DNA from: Sphingomonas cannabina
Lineage (GTDB): Bacteria; Pseudomonadota; Alphaproteobacteria; Sphingomonadales; Sphingomonadaceae
NCBI RefSeq assembly: GCF_021391395.1
Contig: NZ_CP090059.1
Span: 2,837,001-2,901,000 of the forward strand
Length of the DNA: 64,000 nucleotides
Direction: 5' to 3'
This document shows, in pieces, positions 25,786 to 34,153 of this stretch. The translations under genes were made by a program, and so were the position numbers. The notes under the pieces are model-generated. The model was given only the letters and a program-made list of their open reading frames with translations. It ran no database searches and had not been told where the DNA came from. The number at the start of each line of letters is the position of its first letter. Positions within the stretch are counted from its first letter, which is position 1.

Positions 25786-27073
25786 GCTCGCTCCCTCCGC
25801 CGGCCCCGAGGTGATCACCCTCGGCTGCCGTCTCAACATCGCCGAAAGCGAAAGCATACGCGCCATGCTCGGTTCCCGCGACGTCGTCGTGGTGAACAGC
25901 TGCGCGGTGACCAATGAAGCGATCAAGGCGACGCGAGCGGCGATCCGGCGCGCACGGCGGGCGCGGCCGCATGCCGAGCTGGTGGTGACCGGCTGCGCGG
26001 CGACGATCGACCCCGACGGCTTCGCGGCGATGGCGGAGGTCGACCGGGTGGTCGGCAACATGGCCAAGCTCGATGCGGCGGCATGGGGCGGGCTGGAGAT
26101 GGCGCCGGCCCGCTTCACCGGCCACGCCCGCGCGTTCGTCGAGGTGCAGAACGGGTGCGACCATCGCTGTACCTTCTGCGCGATCCCCTATGGCCGGGGA
26201 CCGAGCCGGTCGGTACCGGCGGGCGCGGTCGTGGAGCGGATCGCCGCGCTGGTCGCGGCTGGACATCGCGAGGTGGTGCTGACCGGGGTCGACGTCACCA
26301 GCTACGGCGCCGACCTGCCGGGGGCGCCCTCGTTCGGGTCGCTGGTCGAGCGTATCCTGCGTCATACTGCGGTCGAGCGGCTGCGGCTGTCGTCGCTCGA
26401 TTCGATCGAGATCGACGAGCGATTGTTCGAGCTGCTGACCGGCGAGGCGCGGGTGATGCCACATGTCCACCTTTCGCTCCAGGCGGGCGACGACATGATC
26501 CTCAAGCGGATGAAGCGGCGGCATTCGCGGGCCAAGGCGGTCGCGATCGTCGAGCGGCTGAAGGCCAGGCGGCCGGAGATCGCGATCGGCGCCGACCTGA
26601 TCGCCGGCTTCCCGACGGAGGACGAAGCGATGTTCGCCAACACGCTGGCGATCCTCGACGATTGCGATGTGGTGCATCCGCACATTTTCCCCTTCTCCTC
26701 GCGCGAGGGCACGCCCGCGGCACGGATGCCGCAGGTGGCGCGCGAGGTGGTGAAGGCGCGCGCAGGCCGGCTGCGCGAGGCAGGGGAAGCACGGCGACGG
26801 CAGTGGCTGGCGGCGCTGGTCGGAACCGAGCAGCGCGTGCTGGTCGAGCGGCCGGGCGATCGCGGCCATGCTGAGAATTTCGCGGAGGTGAGGCTGGATC
26901 GGCGATGCGAGCCTGGGACGATGGCGCGTGCTGCGATTCATGGATCGGACGACACCAGCCTCCTCTCCTCCGTCATCCCGGCGCAGGCCGGGATCCACTC
27001 ATCCACCAGTGCTGCGGGCGCGGTGGACCCCGGCCTTCGCCGGGGTGACGACATGGTTTTGGCAACGGCATGA
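25784..27073 (+). CDS. mtaB: tRNA t6A37 methylthiotransferase MtaB
   Basis: A 429-residue radical-SAM methylthiotransferase that makes ms2t6A37 in tRNAs reading ANN codons. The N-terminal domain has three cluster cysteines (TLGCRLN, NSCAVT, VTGCAAT) and the radical-SAM loop C-x3-C-x2-C in NGCDHRCTFCAIPYGRG; then ADLIAGFPTEDEAMF and HIFPFSSREGTPAARM, features of MtaB over MiaB. The C-terminal ~35 residues (from SVIPAQAG) are translation of an inverted repeat, replacing the usual end. The start at 25784 shares CATG with DUF924; no clear ribosome-binding site. Its TGA overlaps the ftsY ATG. Confidence 0.92.
   Translation: MLAPSAGPEVITLGCRLNIAESESIRAMLGSRDVVVVNSCAVTNEAIKATRAAIRRARRARPHAELVVTGCAATIDPDGFAAMAEVDRVVGNMAKLDAAAWGGLEMAPARFTGHARAFVEVQNGCDHRCTFCAIPYGRGPSRSVPAGAVVERIAALVAAGHREVVLTGVDVTSYGADLPGAPSFGSLVERILRHTAVERLRLSSLDSIEIDERLFELLTGEARVMPHVHLSLQAGDDMILKRMKRRHSRAKAVAIVERLKARRPEIAIGADLIAGFPTEDEAMFANTLAILDDCDVVHPHIFPFSSREGTPAARMPQVAREVVKARAGRLREAGEARRRQWLAALVGTEQRVLVERPGDRGHAENFAEVRLDRRCEPGTMARAAIHGSDDTSLLSSVIPAQAGIHSSTSAAGAVDPGLRRGDDMVLATA
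26972..27049. repeat. Family 1 inverted repeat inside the 3' end of mtaB
   Basis: Arms GTCATCCCGGCGCAGGCCGG and CCGGCCTTCGCCGGGGTGAC (inverted) with a ~33-bp spacer. It is read in frame by mtaB, giving SVIPAQAGIHS...DPGLRRGDD, the protein form of this widespread repeat. Confidence 0.92.
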
Positions 27074-28002
27074 GCACCAATCTTTCCTGGCACCAACGCT
27101 TGCTCGGCGGATTCAAGCGGACCTCCGACCGGCTGGTCGGCAATCTCGCCGGCCTCGGCACCGCGCGGCTCGACGATGCGGTGCTCGACGAGATCGAGGA
27201 GGCGCTGATCTCCTCCGACCTCGGACCCGAGACCGCCGCGCGCGTCCGCTCGCGGCTGGCCGAGGGGCAGTATGAGCGCAACATGGAGGAGCTCGGCATC
27301 CGCCTGGTCGTCGCCGAGGAGGTGGCGAAGGCGCTCGCGCCCGTCGCGCAGCCGCTCGACGTCGACGCCTTCCCTCGCCCGCAGGTGATCCTCGTCATCG
27401 GCGTCAACGGATCGGGCAAGACCACCACCATCGCCAAGCTCGCCAACCTGTTCCTGGAGCAGGACTATTCGGTGATGCTGGCGGCCGGCGACACCTTCCG
27501 CGCCGCCGCGATCGGGCAGCTGCGCACCTGGGCCGAGCGGATCGGGGTGCCGATCGTCTCCGGCAACGAGGGCGGCGACGCGGCGGGGATCGTCTACGAA
27601 GCCGTCAAGCAGGCCACCGCCAACGGCACCGACGTGCTGATCGTCGACACCGCCGGCCGCCTCCAGAACAAGCGCGAGCTGATGGACGAGCTCGCCAAGA
27701 TCCGCCGCGTGCTCGGCCGCCTCAACCCCGAGGCGCCGCACGACGTGGTGCTGGTGCTCGACGCCACCACCGGTCAGAACGCGCTGAGCCAGATCGAGGT
27801 GTTCAAGGAGGTCGCCGGCGTCACCGGCCTGGTCATGACCAAGCTCGACGGCACCGCGCGCGGCGGCGTGCTGGTGGCGGCGGCGGAGCGATACGGCCTG
27901 CCGATCCATGCGATCGGGGTCGGCGAGAAGGTCGACGATCTGAGGCCCTTCGACGCGAACGAGGTCGCGCGGATCATCGCCGGCGTCGAGGAGTTGCTGT
28001 GA
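27070..28002 (+). CDS. ftsY: Signal recognition particle receptor FtsY
   Basis: A 310-residue SRP receptor GTPase. Seen: N-domain (WHQRLLGGFKRTSDRLVGNL, LDEIEEALISSDLG), P-loop GVNGSGKTTTIAKL near 116, AGDTFRAAAIGQL, DTAGRLQNKRELMDEL, TKLDGTARGGVLV and GVGEKVDDLRPFD. It docks SRP-ribosome complexes at the membrane with Ffh (22818). The acidic A-domain of E. coli FtsY is absent; the N-terminus is short, as in many alphaproteobacteria. The ATG overlaps the mtaB stop and the stop overlaps the GTG of the YciB gene: a tight coupled operon. Confidence 0.96.
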   Translation: MSTNLSWHQRLLGGFKRTSDRLVGNLAGLGTARLDDAVLDEIEEALISSDLGPETAARVRSRLAEGQYERNMEELGIRLVVAEEVAKALAPVAQPLDVDAFPRPQVILVIGVNGSGKTTTIAKLANLFLEQDYSVMLAAGDTFRAAAIGQLRTWAERIGVPIVSGNEGGDAAGIVYEAVKQATANGTDVLIVDTAGRLQNKRELMDELAKIRRVLGRLNPEAPHDVVLVLDATTGQNALSQIEVFKEVAGVTGLVMTKLDGTARGGVLVAAAERYGLPIHAIGVGEKVDDLRPFDANEVARIIAGVEELL

Positions 28003-28622
28003 CCATGACCGACCCCCGCCCCGCCGCCTCTCCCGGCTTTCGCCTCGCGCTCGACTATGGGCCGCTGGTCGCCTTCTTCGCGGTCAACTTCCTGGCGCCG
28101 GGGCCGGCGCTGGCGCGGATCATGGCGGCGACGATCGCCTTCATGATCGCGATGGTGATCGCGGTGAGCCTGTCGTGGATCAAGACCCGCCACGTCTCGC
28201 CGATGCTGTGGGTGTCGGCGGTGCTGGTGCTCGTGTTCGGCGGGCTCACCCTCTATTTCCACGACGAGCGCTTCATCAAGATGAAGCCGACCTTCGTCTA
28301 TGCCACCTTCGCGGCGGTGCTGGGCTTCGGCCTCGCGACCGGCCGGCCGCTGCTGCAGGGGCTGCTCGGCAGCGCCTACCCGGGCCTCACCGAGCGCGGG
28401 TGGCGCAAGCTGACGATCAACTGGACGCTGTTCTTCATCGGCATGGCGGTGCTGAACGAAGCCGTGTGGCGCTCGACCAGCACCGATTTCTGGGTGAGCT
28501 TCAAGGTGTGGGGGGCGATCCCCCTCACCTTCCTGTTCGCGATGGCGAACATCCCGATGCTGCTGCGCAATGGCCTCAGCACAGGCGAGACGAAGGACGT
28601 GCCGGTGCCGCCGGAGGGCTAA
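27999..28622 (+). CDS. Inner-membrane YciB/IspZ (septation protein A) homologue
   Basis: A 207-residue polytopic membrane protein of the YciB/IspZ family, implicated in envelope synthesis and septation. Seen: ALDYGPLVAFFAVNF, a conserved HDERFIKMKPTFVYATFAA in the middle, ERGWRKLTINWTLFF and WVSFKVWGAIPLTFLFAMANI, with five to six hydrophobic segments. The GTG at 27999 overlaps the ftsY stop; an ATG two codons later (28005) is an alternative, and GAGGAG lies 6-12 bases upstream of either. The C-terminus is short and polar. Part of the mtaB-ftsY operon. Confidence 0.9.
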   Translation: MTMTDPRPAASPGFRLALDYGPLVAFFAVNFLAPGPALARIMAATIAFMIAMVIAVSLSWIKTRHVSPMLWVSAVLVLVFGGLTLYFHDERFIKMKPTFVYATFAAVLGFGLATGRPLLQGLLGSAYPGLTERGWRKLTINWTLFFIGMAVLNEAVWRSTSTDFWVSFKVWGAIPLTFLFAMANIPMLLRNGLSTGETKDVPVPPEG

Positions 28623-28629
28623 GGATAAA

Positions 28630-28739
28630 GCCCTCTCCCCATCGGGGAGAGGGTTGGGGAGAGGGGCAGTGCGGCAGGCCGCGGTCTCGGTGAGACCCCG
28701 CCCCCTCTCCCCAGCCCTCTCCCCGATGGGGAGAGGGAG
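28630..28739. repeat. Inverted repeat pair, family 3 (CCCTCTCCCC variant)
   Basis: Each arm is a hairpin CCCTCTCCCC-AT-GGGGAGAGGG plus a TTGGGGAGAGGGG tail; the arms are inverted about a GC-rich spacer (GGTCTCGGTGAGACC also pairs). It lies between the convergent ends of the YciB gene and sodB, where it could end transcription from both sides. Confidence 0.9.
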
Positions 28740-28744
28740 AATCG

Positions 28745-29356
28745 TTACTTCGCCGCTGCGTAGCGCTCGGCGACGACGTCCCAGTTCACCACGTTCCACC
28801 ACGCCTTGAGATAAGCGGCACGGTCGTTGCGGTAGGTGATGTAATAGGCGTGCTCCCACACGTCGTTGCCCAGGATCGGCGTGCCCTTGACGGCCGCGAC
28901 ATCCATCAGCGGATTGTCCTGGTTCGGCGTCGAAGTGATGGCGAGCTTGCCGTCCGCGCCGACGATGAGCCACGCCCAGCCCGAGCCGAACTGGCCGGCG
29001 CCGGCCGCGTTGAACTTCTCCTTGAATTCGTCGAACGAGCCGAAGGTCTCGTCGATCGCCGCAGCGAGTTCGCCGGTCGGCGCGCCGCCCGCGTTCGGAG
29101 CCATCGTCTTCCAGAAGAAGTCGTGGTTCCAATAGCCGCCCGCGTTGTTGCGCAGCAGCGGCGGCTTGCCTTCGATATGGGCGAAGATTTCCTCGATCGT
29201 CTTGCCGGCCAGGCCGGGATCCGCGTCGATCGCCTTGTTGAAATTGTCGGTATAGGCCTTGTGGTGCTTGTCGTGGTGGAGCGTCATCGTCTCCTTGTCG
29301 ATCGTCGGCTCGAGCGCATCATAGGCGTAGGGCAGCGGCGGCAGTTCGAAAGCCAT
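28745..29356 (-). CDS. sodB: Superoxide dismutase (Fe/Mn family)
   Basis: A 203-residue superoxide dismutase. Seen: [15 protein letters not shown], metal ligands in [13 protein letters not shown] and [18 protein letters not shown] and the C-terminal [23 protein letters not shown] (Asp and His ligands; shown as two helices). It dismutates superoxide in the cytosol. The [12 protein letters not shown] segment favours the iron type; metal cannot be fixed from sequence alone. The ATG at 29356 follows AAGGAGGAAA. Confidence 0.95.
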   Translation of the reverse strand: MAFELPPLPYAYDALEPTIDKETMTLHHDKHHKAYTDNFNKAIDADPGLAGKTIEEIFAHIEGKPPLLRNNAGGYWNHDFFWKTMAPNAGGAPTGELAAAIDETFGSFDEFKEKFNAAGAGQFGSGWAWLIVGADGKLAITSTPNQDNPLMDVAAVKGTPILGNDVWEHAYYITYRNDRAAYLKAWWNVVNWDVVAERYAAAK

Positions 29357-29440
29357 GGGATTTCCTCCTTGTTCGGGCTCGTGCGACGAACGCGGACGGC
29401 GCCGGATGGCTCCGCCCTCGTTGCGCGGCCGATATGGGAT

Positions 29441-30472
<1,032 letters not shown>

Positions 30473-30573
30473 CGCCGAACCATTGGCGTAAATTCCCAAC
30501 ATTTGGCAAGAGAAACCCGCCCACCTGCCCGCCCGGTGCAGCGAAATGCCCGGATTCCCGTCATTTTCGAAAT

Positions 30574-30589
30574 TGGCACGCCCCCTGCA
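30574..30589 (+). promoter_or_regulatory. Sigma54 (-24/-12) promoter of the psp operon
   Basis: TGGCACGCCCCCTGCA: GG and GC are separated by exactly 10 bases, and only one consensus base differs (C for T before TGC). It points to the psp genes and lies 102 bp from pspF, whose product activates such promoters; PspF sites are expected in 30480-30560. Confidence 0.88.
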
Positions 30590-30648
30590 ATGCAGTTGGC
30601 ATCCCGCCAATCGCGGCGGACTGGAATGAAGGTTCAAGGAGTTTTCCG

Positions 30649-30792
30649 ATGCAGACCGTTTCCGCCAACTTCGCCCGGGTCGTCTCGACCGTGGTCGCGG
30701 CCCTGATGCTGAGCGCCGTATGCGTGGGCGGCGCGGTCGCCCCGGCCCAGAGCTTCCCGGCTCACAGCTTCGCCGTCACCCATCAGGCGTGA
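30649..30792 (+). CDS. Small exported or membrane protein, first gene of the psp operon
   Basis: A 47-residue protein, MQTVSANFARVVSTVV then a hydrophobic segment (AALMLSAVCVGGAVA) and a short polar end PAQSFPAHSFAVTHQA. It has CAAGGAG 7 bases upstream of the ATG and follows the sigma54 promoter by ~60 bp, so it should be the first product of the psp transcript. The hydrophobic part with A-x-A-like end (VAPAQS) could be a cleaved signal peptide or a membrane anchor. Not recognised. Confidence 0.65.
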   Translation: MQTVSANFARVVSTVVAALMLSAVCVGGAVAPAQSFPAHSFAVTHQA

Positions 30793-30871
30793 CGGCCAGG
30801 CCGGGGCGGGATCCCTCGCCCCGCCCCGGCCTTCCCATTAGTATTGCGTACGCACGAAGGAGTTCGAACAC

Positions 30872-31543
30872 ATGGGTATCTTCTCGCGAACCCGGGATAT
30901 CATCGCCGCCAACGTCACCGATCTGCTCGATCGGGCGGAGGATCCGGCGAAGATGGTCCGGATGATCATTCTCGAGATGGAGGAGACGCTGGTCGAGGTG
31001 CGCGCGAGCGCCGCCCGCACCATCGCCGACCAGAAGGAGATGCGCCGCCACATCGCCAAGCTCGAAGGGCTCCAGGCGAGCTGGACCGAGAAGGCCGAGC
31101 TGGCGCTGTCCAAGGATCGCGAGGACCTGGCCAAGGCCGCGCTGGTCGAGCGCCAGAAGGCCGCCGATATGTGCGAGCAGCTCAAGAGCGAGATCGGCGT
31201 GCTGGACGAGTCGCTGAAGGCCTCCGAGGCCGACATCGCCAAGCTGCAGACCAAGCTGCGCGAGGCGCGGAGCCGCCAGAGCTCGATCGAGACGCGGCTG
31301 GAGACGGCGAACAACCGCTTCCGCCTGCGCGAGATGTACGGCGGCAGCAAGACGGCCGAGGCCTTCTCACGCTTCGACGTGCTCGAGCGCCGGGTCGACC
31401 TCGCCGAGGGTCGCGCCGAGGCGGCGGGGCTGATGGCGGTCAAGACGCTCGACGAGGAGATCGAGGAGCTCAAGGCCAACGAGAAGGTCGATGCGGAGCT
31501 CGAGGCGCTCAAGAAGCGCCTGAGCGGCAACAAGGAGGGCTGA
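30872..31543 (+). CDS. pspA: Phage shock protein A
   Basis: A 223-residue PspA/IM30 protein. Seen: amphipathic N-terminal helix GIFSRTRDIIAANVTDLLD, EDPAKMVRMIILEMEETLVEVRASAA (two helices), long coiled coil to about 160, and ASRFDVLERRV-like FSRFDVLERRVDLAEGRAEA near the end. PspA inhibits PspF at rest and on stress forms membrane-bound oligomers that limit proton leakage. The ATG at 30872 follows AAGGAG. First of the conserved pspABC set. Confidence 0.96.
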   Translation: MGIFSRTRDIIAANVTDLLDRAEDPAKMVRMIILEMEETLVEVRASAARTIADQKEMRRHIAKLEGLQASWTEKAELALSKDREDLAKAALVERQKAADMCEQLKSEIGVLDESLKASEADIAKLQTKLREARSRQSSIETRLETANNRFRLREMYGGSKTAEAFSRFDVLERRVDLAEGRAEAAGLMAVKTLDEEIEELKANEKVDAELEALKKRLSGNKEG

Positions 31544-31547
31544 TCCG

Positions 31548-31823
31548 ATGGAAGATTTCCTGCTGCCCGTCTTCATCGTCGGGATGCTCTTCATCGGGCT
31601 CCCGTGGCTGATCTTCCACTACATCACCAAGTGGAAGCAGGCCCCGCGGATCACCGAGGAGGACGAGAAGCTGCTCGACGAGATGTTCCTGACGGCGCGC
31701 CGGCTCGAGGAGCGGCTGCAGACCGTCGAGCGCATCCTCGCCGCCGACAATCCCGATTTCCGTCCCGGCACGGGCGTCAGCTCGGCCGCGGATACCGACT
31801 ACGACTATATCCGGAGGAACTGA
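31548..31823 (+). CDS. pspB: Phage shock protein B
   Basis: A 91-residue inner-membrane protein: one N-terminal transmembrane helix (FLLPVFIVGMLFIGLPWLIFH) and a cytoplasmic coiled coil with EEDEKLLDEMFLTARRLEERL and TVERILAADNPDFRPGTG, matching the PspB signature (L-x-T-I/V-E-x-I-L-D/A-x-x-x-P). With PspC it senses membrane stress and relieves PspA inhibition of PspF. It is 4 bp behind pspA. A C-terminal 15-residue extension (SSAADTDYDYIRRN) is longer than E. coli PspB. Confidence 0.92.
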   Translation: MEDFLLPVFIVGMLFIGLPWLIFHYITKWKQAPRITEEDEKLLDEMFLTARRLEERLQTVERILAADNPDFRPGTGVSSAADTDYDYIRRN

Positions 31824-31824
31824 G

Positions 31825-32205
31825 ATGTCCGCCAGCCGCACCAAATTCTATCTCGACAAGCAGAACGCCAAATGGCTGGGCGTCTGCTCGGGGATCGCGG
31901 ACTACACCGGGGTCGACGTGACCTGGGTCCGGGTCGGCGCCGTGGTCCTGACGCTGGCCGGAGGCTTTCCCTGGACGCTGATCGCTTACTGGCTAGTCGC
32001 GTGGATGGCGGAGCCCAAGCCGCTCGGCCTCTACGAGGGGCCGGAGGACGCCAAGTTCTGGCAGGGCGTGCGGTCGAACCCCAAGCGCTCGGCGCATGAG
32101 GTCCGCTCCAAGTTCCGCGACATCGACCGCCGGCTCGCCGACATCGAGATGTACTACACCAGCCGCAACACGCGCCTGGCCGACGAGATCGACGCGCTGC
32201 GCTGA
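31825..32205 (+). CDS. pspC: Phage shock protein C
   Basis: A 126-residue protein with the PspC domain: KFYLDKQNAKWLGVCSGIADYTGVD at the start in two elements, a transmembrane region VRVGAVVLTLAGGFPWTLIAYWLVAWM and a C-terminal basic helix (KRSAHEVRSKFRDIDRRLADIEMYY) ending NTRLADEIDALR. It partners PspB in signalling and in the membrane. The end, A-x-E-I-D-A-L-R, is echoed by the next three small proteins. It directly follows pspB with a 1-bp gap. Confidence 0.92.
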   Translation: MSASRTKFYLDKQNAKWLGVCSGIADYTGVDVTWVRVGAVVLTLAGGFPWTLIAYWLVAWMAEPKPLGLYEGPEDAKFWQGVRSNPKRSAHEVRSKFRDIDRRLADIEMYYTSRNTRLADEIDALR

Positions 32206-32244
32206 GGCTCCGGCCCGAGCGCTCCGTCAACAGGGAGAAACGAG

Positions 32245-32535
32245 ATGCATTGGGGTGGTCCCGGCTTTGTCATCGCGATCATCGCGATCAGCACCGCCGG
32301 CTGGGTGATCAACAACTGGATCCGTGCCCGGCACGGCTATCCGGTGGAAAATGAGTGGAAGGGCGTGAGCCACAAGGGCGATCCCGCCGCCGAGCGTCGG
32401 ATCGAGCTGCTCGCCAGCGAGAACGAGCGGCTGGTGGGCCAGATCGGCCGGCTGGAGGAGCGGATCGCGGTGCTGGAGCGGATCGCCACCGATCCCGCCG
32501 AGCGCACCGCCCGCGAGATCGACGGCCTGCGCTGA
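32245..32535 (+). CDS. PspB-like small membrane protein, paralogue 1
   Basis: A 96-residue protein: N-terminal transmembrane helix (GFVIAIIAISTAGWVINNWI), a polar loop with GYPVENEWKGVSH, then a coiled coil ERRIELLASENERLVGQIGRL and the motif RIAVLERIATD followed by EIDGLR. The helix-plus-coiled-coil plan and the L-E-R-I-x-T-D motif parallel PspB. CAGGGAGAAACG precedes the ATG. It is in the psp operon, 39 bp after pspC. Confidence 0.8.
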   Translation: MHWGGPGFVIAIIAISTAGWVINNWIRARHGYPVENEWKGVSHKGDPAAERRIELLASENERLVGQIGRLEERIAVLERIATDPAERTAREIDGLR

Positions 32536-32549
32536 AGGAGGATAGGACG

Positions 32550-32831
32550 ATGAACGGCTTCAACGGCTTTACCGTCTTCATGCTGGCGCTGGTCGTGGTC
32601 GGCCTGCCGGTGATCCTGGGGGTCTCCAGCGAGATGCTGAAGACCTGGGTCCGGCACAAGGAGAAGATGGCCGACGTGCTGACCGCCCAGACCGCGGAGA
32701 AGGCGGCGCAATATGCGGCCCATACCGAGCGGCTCGAAGCCAGGGTGCGGGTGCTGGAGCGGATCATCACCGACCGCGGCATCGCCGTCGCCGAGGAGAT
32801 CGAGGCGCTGAGGGACGAGCCGCTGAACTGA
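32550..32831 (+). CDS. PspB-like small membrane protein, paralogue 2
   Basis: A 93-residue protein: transmembrane helix FTVFMLALVVVGLPVILGVS, then a coiled coil MLKTWVRHKEKMADVL...ERLEARVRVLERIITD and EEIEALRDEPLN. The KTWVRHKEKM stretch resembles the cytoplasmic side of PspB (ITKWKQ...). The motif LERIITD matches its neighbours. GAAGGAGGATAGG lies upstream of the ATG at 32550; the frame open upstream belongs to a shadow of the previous gene. Confidence 0.8.
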   Translation: MNGFNGFTVFMLALVVVGLPVILGVSSEMLKTWVRHKEKMADVLTAQTAEKAAQYAAHTERLEARVRVLERIITDRGIAVAEEIEALRDEPLN

Positions 32832-32932
32832 GCGGGACCGCTCCAAGGTCCACCTAAGTCCGGCCGCTCCCGAGCGGCCAAGCAAGAACCCCGGATGCCG
32901 GCCCGATCGGCACCGAATGGAGGAGTAGTGCC

Positions 32933-33052
32933 ATGTTGATCCTGTTTGCCGTGATGGCCGTAGTGACGGGGATCGGCGTCTTCCTGACCGAGCGCGTCGA
33001 TCGTCCCCGCCGCCGCGCAATGCAACTGGCGGCCGAGACGCCGGCCGAGTAA
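32933..33052 (+). CDS. 39-residue membrane protein in the psp operon
   Basis: A very small protein, MLILFAVMAVVTGIGVFL then TERVDRPRRRAMQLAAETPAE: one transmembrane helix followed by a basic, then acidic, tail. GGAGGAG lies 6-12 bases upstream of the ATG, and the gap around it holds no other frame. Its plan (short helix, basic anchor) resembles tiny membrane regulators. Not recognised. It lies between paralogues 2 and 3, same strand. Confidence 0.65.
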   Translation: MLILFAVMAVVTGIGVFLTERVDRPRRRAMQLAAETPAE

Positions 33053-33085
33053 GTCACGTCCACGAAATTCTAGGAGCGAGCACCG

Positions 33086-33361
33086 ATGAACCCGTTCGAA
33101 ATGGTAGTGGCGATCGTGATCATCGTGACGATCGGCAGCGTTGTTCGAGCGAAACTGGGCATCCGCCGCGACCGCCACGGCCGTGAATACGGCGTGCGCG
33201 AGGACGGCGCCCTCGCCGCCGAGAACCACCGTCTCAAGAGCGAGATCGCCGACCTCAAGGAGCGCGTCCAGGTGCTGGAGCGCGTGGTCACCGACAACGA
33301 AGGCAGCCTGCGGCTCGATCGCGAGATCGAGAAGCTCCGCGACGGCCTCAAGAGCAAATGA
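33086..33361 (+). CDS. PspB-like small membrane protein, paralogue 3
   Basis: A 91-residue protein: N-terminal hydrophobic helix (EMVVAIVIIVTIGSVV), a basic turn (RAKLGIRRDRHGREYG), and a coiled coil ENHRLKSEIADLKERVQ leading to VLERVVTDNEGSLRLDREIEKLR. LERVVTD and the following E-I-E-x-L-R repeat the pattern of its neighbours. TAGGAGCGAG precedes the ATG. The stop is followed directly by the last gene of the series. Confidence 0.8.
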   Translation: MNPFEMVVAIVIIVTIGSVVRAKLGIRRDRHGREYGVREDGALAAENHRLKSEIADLKERVQVLERVVTDNEGSLRLDREIEKLRDGLKSK

Positions 33362-33375
33362 CGGGAGATACGGTC

Positions 33376-33615
33376 ATGACCGATCCCAATTTCTACATCA
33401 CCGCCGCCGTCGCGGGCCTCGCCGGGCTCGCCATGGTGACGATGGCCGGCCTCTCGGGCTGGCGCGGTTGGCTGGCGCTCAAGGCGCAGGAGCTGAGCTT
33501 CGCCCGCGAGGTGGGCCAGCCGGCCGCCCCGAGCGCCAGCGCGCGCATCGAGATCGCCGACCTCAGGGAGCGCATCCGCAAGCTGGAGGCGATCGCCTCG
33601 GGAGTGGAGTTGTAA
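33376..33615 (+). CDS. PspB-like small membrane protein, paralogue 4 (short)
   Basis: A 79-residue protein: transmembrane helix ITAAVAGLAGLAMVTMAGLS, GWRGWLALKAQELSFAREVG, and a short coiled coil IEIADLRERIRKLEAIASG. The end is a clipped version of the L-E-R-I motif. Start: ATG 33376 with GGGAG eight to twelve bases upstream; an in-frame ATG at 33358 overlapping the previous stop is an alternative. Last gene of the psp operon, followed by an inverted repeat that may stop transcription. Confidence 0.75.
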   Translation: MTDPNFYITAAVAGLAGLAMVTMAGLSGWRGWLALKAQELSFAREVGQPAAPSASARIEIADLRERIRKLEAIASGVEL

Positions 33616-33626
33616 GGAAGAGCGGA

Positions 33627-33729
33627 AGCCCCTCCCCTTCAGGGGGGGGGTTGGGGGTGGGGCAGTGAGGCAAGCGAAATGGCCTGCGGATAAGCCCCAC
33701 CCCAACCCCTCCCCTGAAGGGGAGGGGCT
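33627..33729. repeat. Inverted repeat pair, family 3, after the psp operon
   Basis: Arms AGCCCCTCCCCTTCAGGGG and its inverse, each followed by a TTGGGG..GTGGGGC tail, about a spacer. One arm has an extra G run. Same family as 35705-35808 inside mutL. Confidence 0.92.
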
Positions 33730-33745
33730 CGTTATATGGCCTGGC

Positions 33746-34153
33746 ATGTCCACGCTTGCCGACCTTCACGAGGAATATGAGTTCCTCGACGCCGACGACC
33801 GTTACCGGATGCTGATCGATCTCGGCCGCGCGCTCGAGCCGATGCCCGACGCGCTCAAGACCGACGCGACGCTGGTGCGCGGATGCTCGGCGGCGGTATG
33901 GGTCTATCCGACGCGGCTGGAGGACGGGCGGCTGCACTTCCTCGCCGATTCGAACGCGGCGATCACCAAGGGCATCATCGCGCTGGTGCTGACCGCGGTG
34001 CAGGACCGCTCCCCCGCCGAGATCCTGGCGACCGACATCGAGGGCGAGCTGGCGCCGTTCGACCTCAGGAACCAGCTCAGCTCCAACCGCACCCAGGGCA
34101 TTCCCAACATGATCGCCCTGATCCGCGCGACCGCATCGCGCTACGCCGCCTGA
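33746..34153 (+). CDS. sufE: SufE-family cysteine-desulfurase partner
   Basis: A 135-residue SufE protein that accepts sulfur from SufS-type cysteine desulfurase for iron-sulfur cluster assembly. Seen: LADLHEEYEFLDADDRYRMLIDLGR in two helices, the active Cys in LVRGCSAAVWVY near residue 46, ADSNAAITKGIIALVL and the helix NRTQGIPNMIALIRA. The ATG at 33746 lies 17 bases after the inverted repeat; the frame open through the repeat would add a repeat-coded N-terminus and is rejected. The end overlaps the convergent 2Fe-2S gene by 13 bp. The rest of the suf set is not in this window. Confidence 0.92.
   Translation: MSTLADLHEEYEFLDADDRYRMLIDLGRALEPMPDALKTDATLVRGCSAAVWVYPTRLEDGRLHFLADSNAAITKGIIALVLTAVQDRSPAEILATDIEGELAPFDLRNQLSSNRTQGIPNMIALIRATASRYAA

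Noticed and set aside
33665-33745. Repeat-encoded N-terminus of SufE
   Set aside because: The upstream frame translates the inverted repeat; the ATG at 33746 matches the normal family start.
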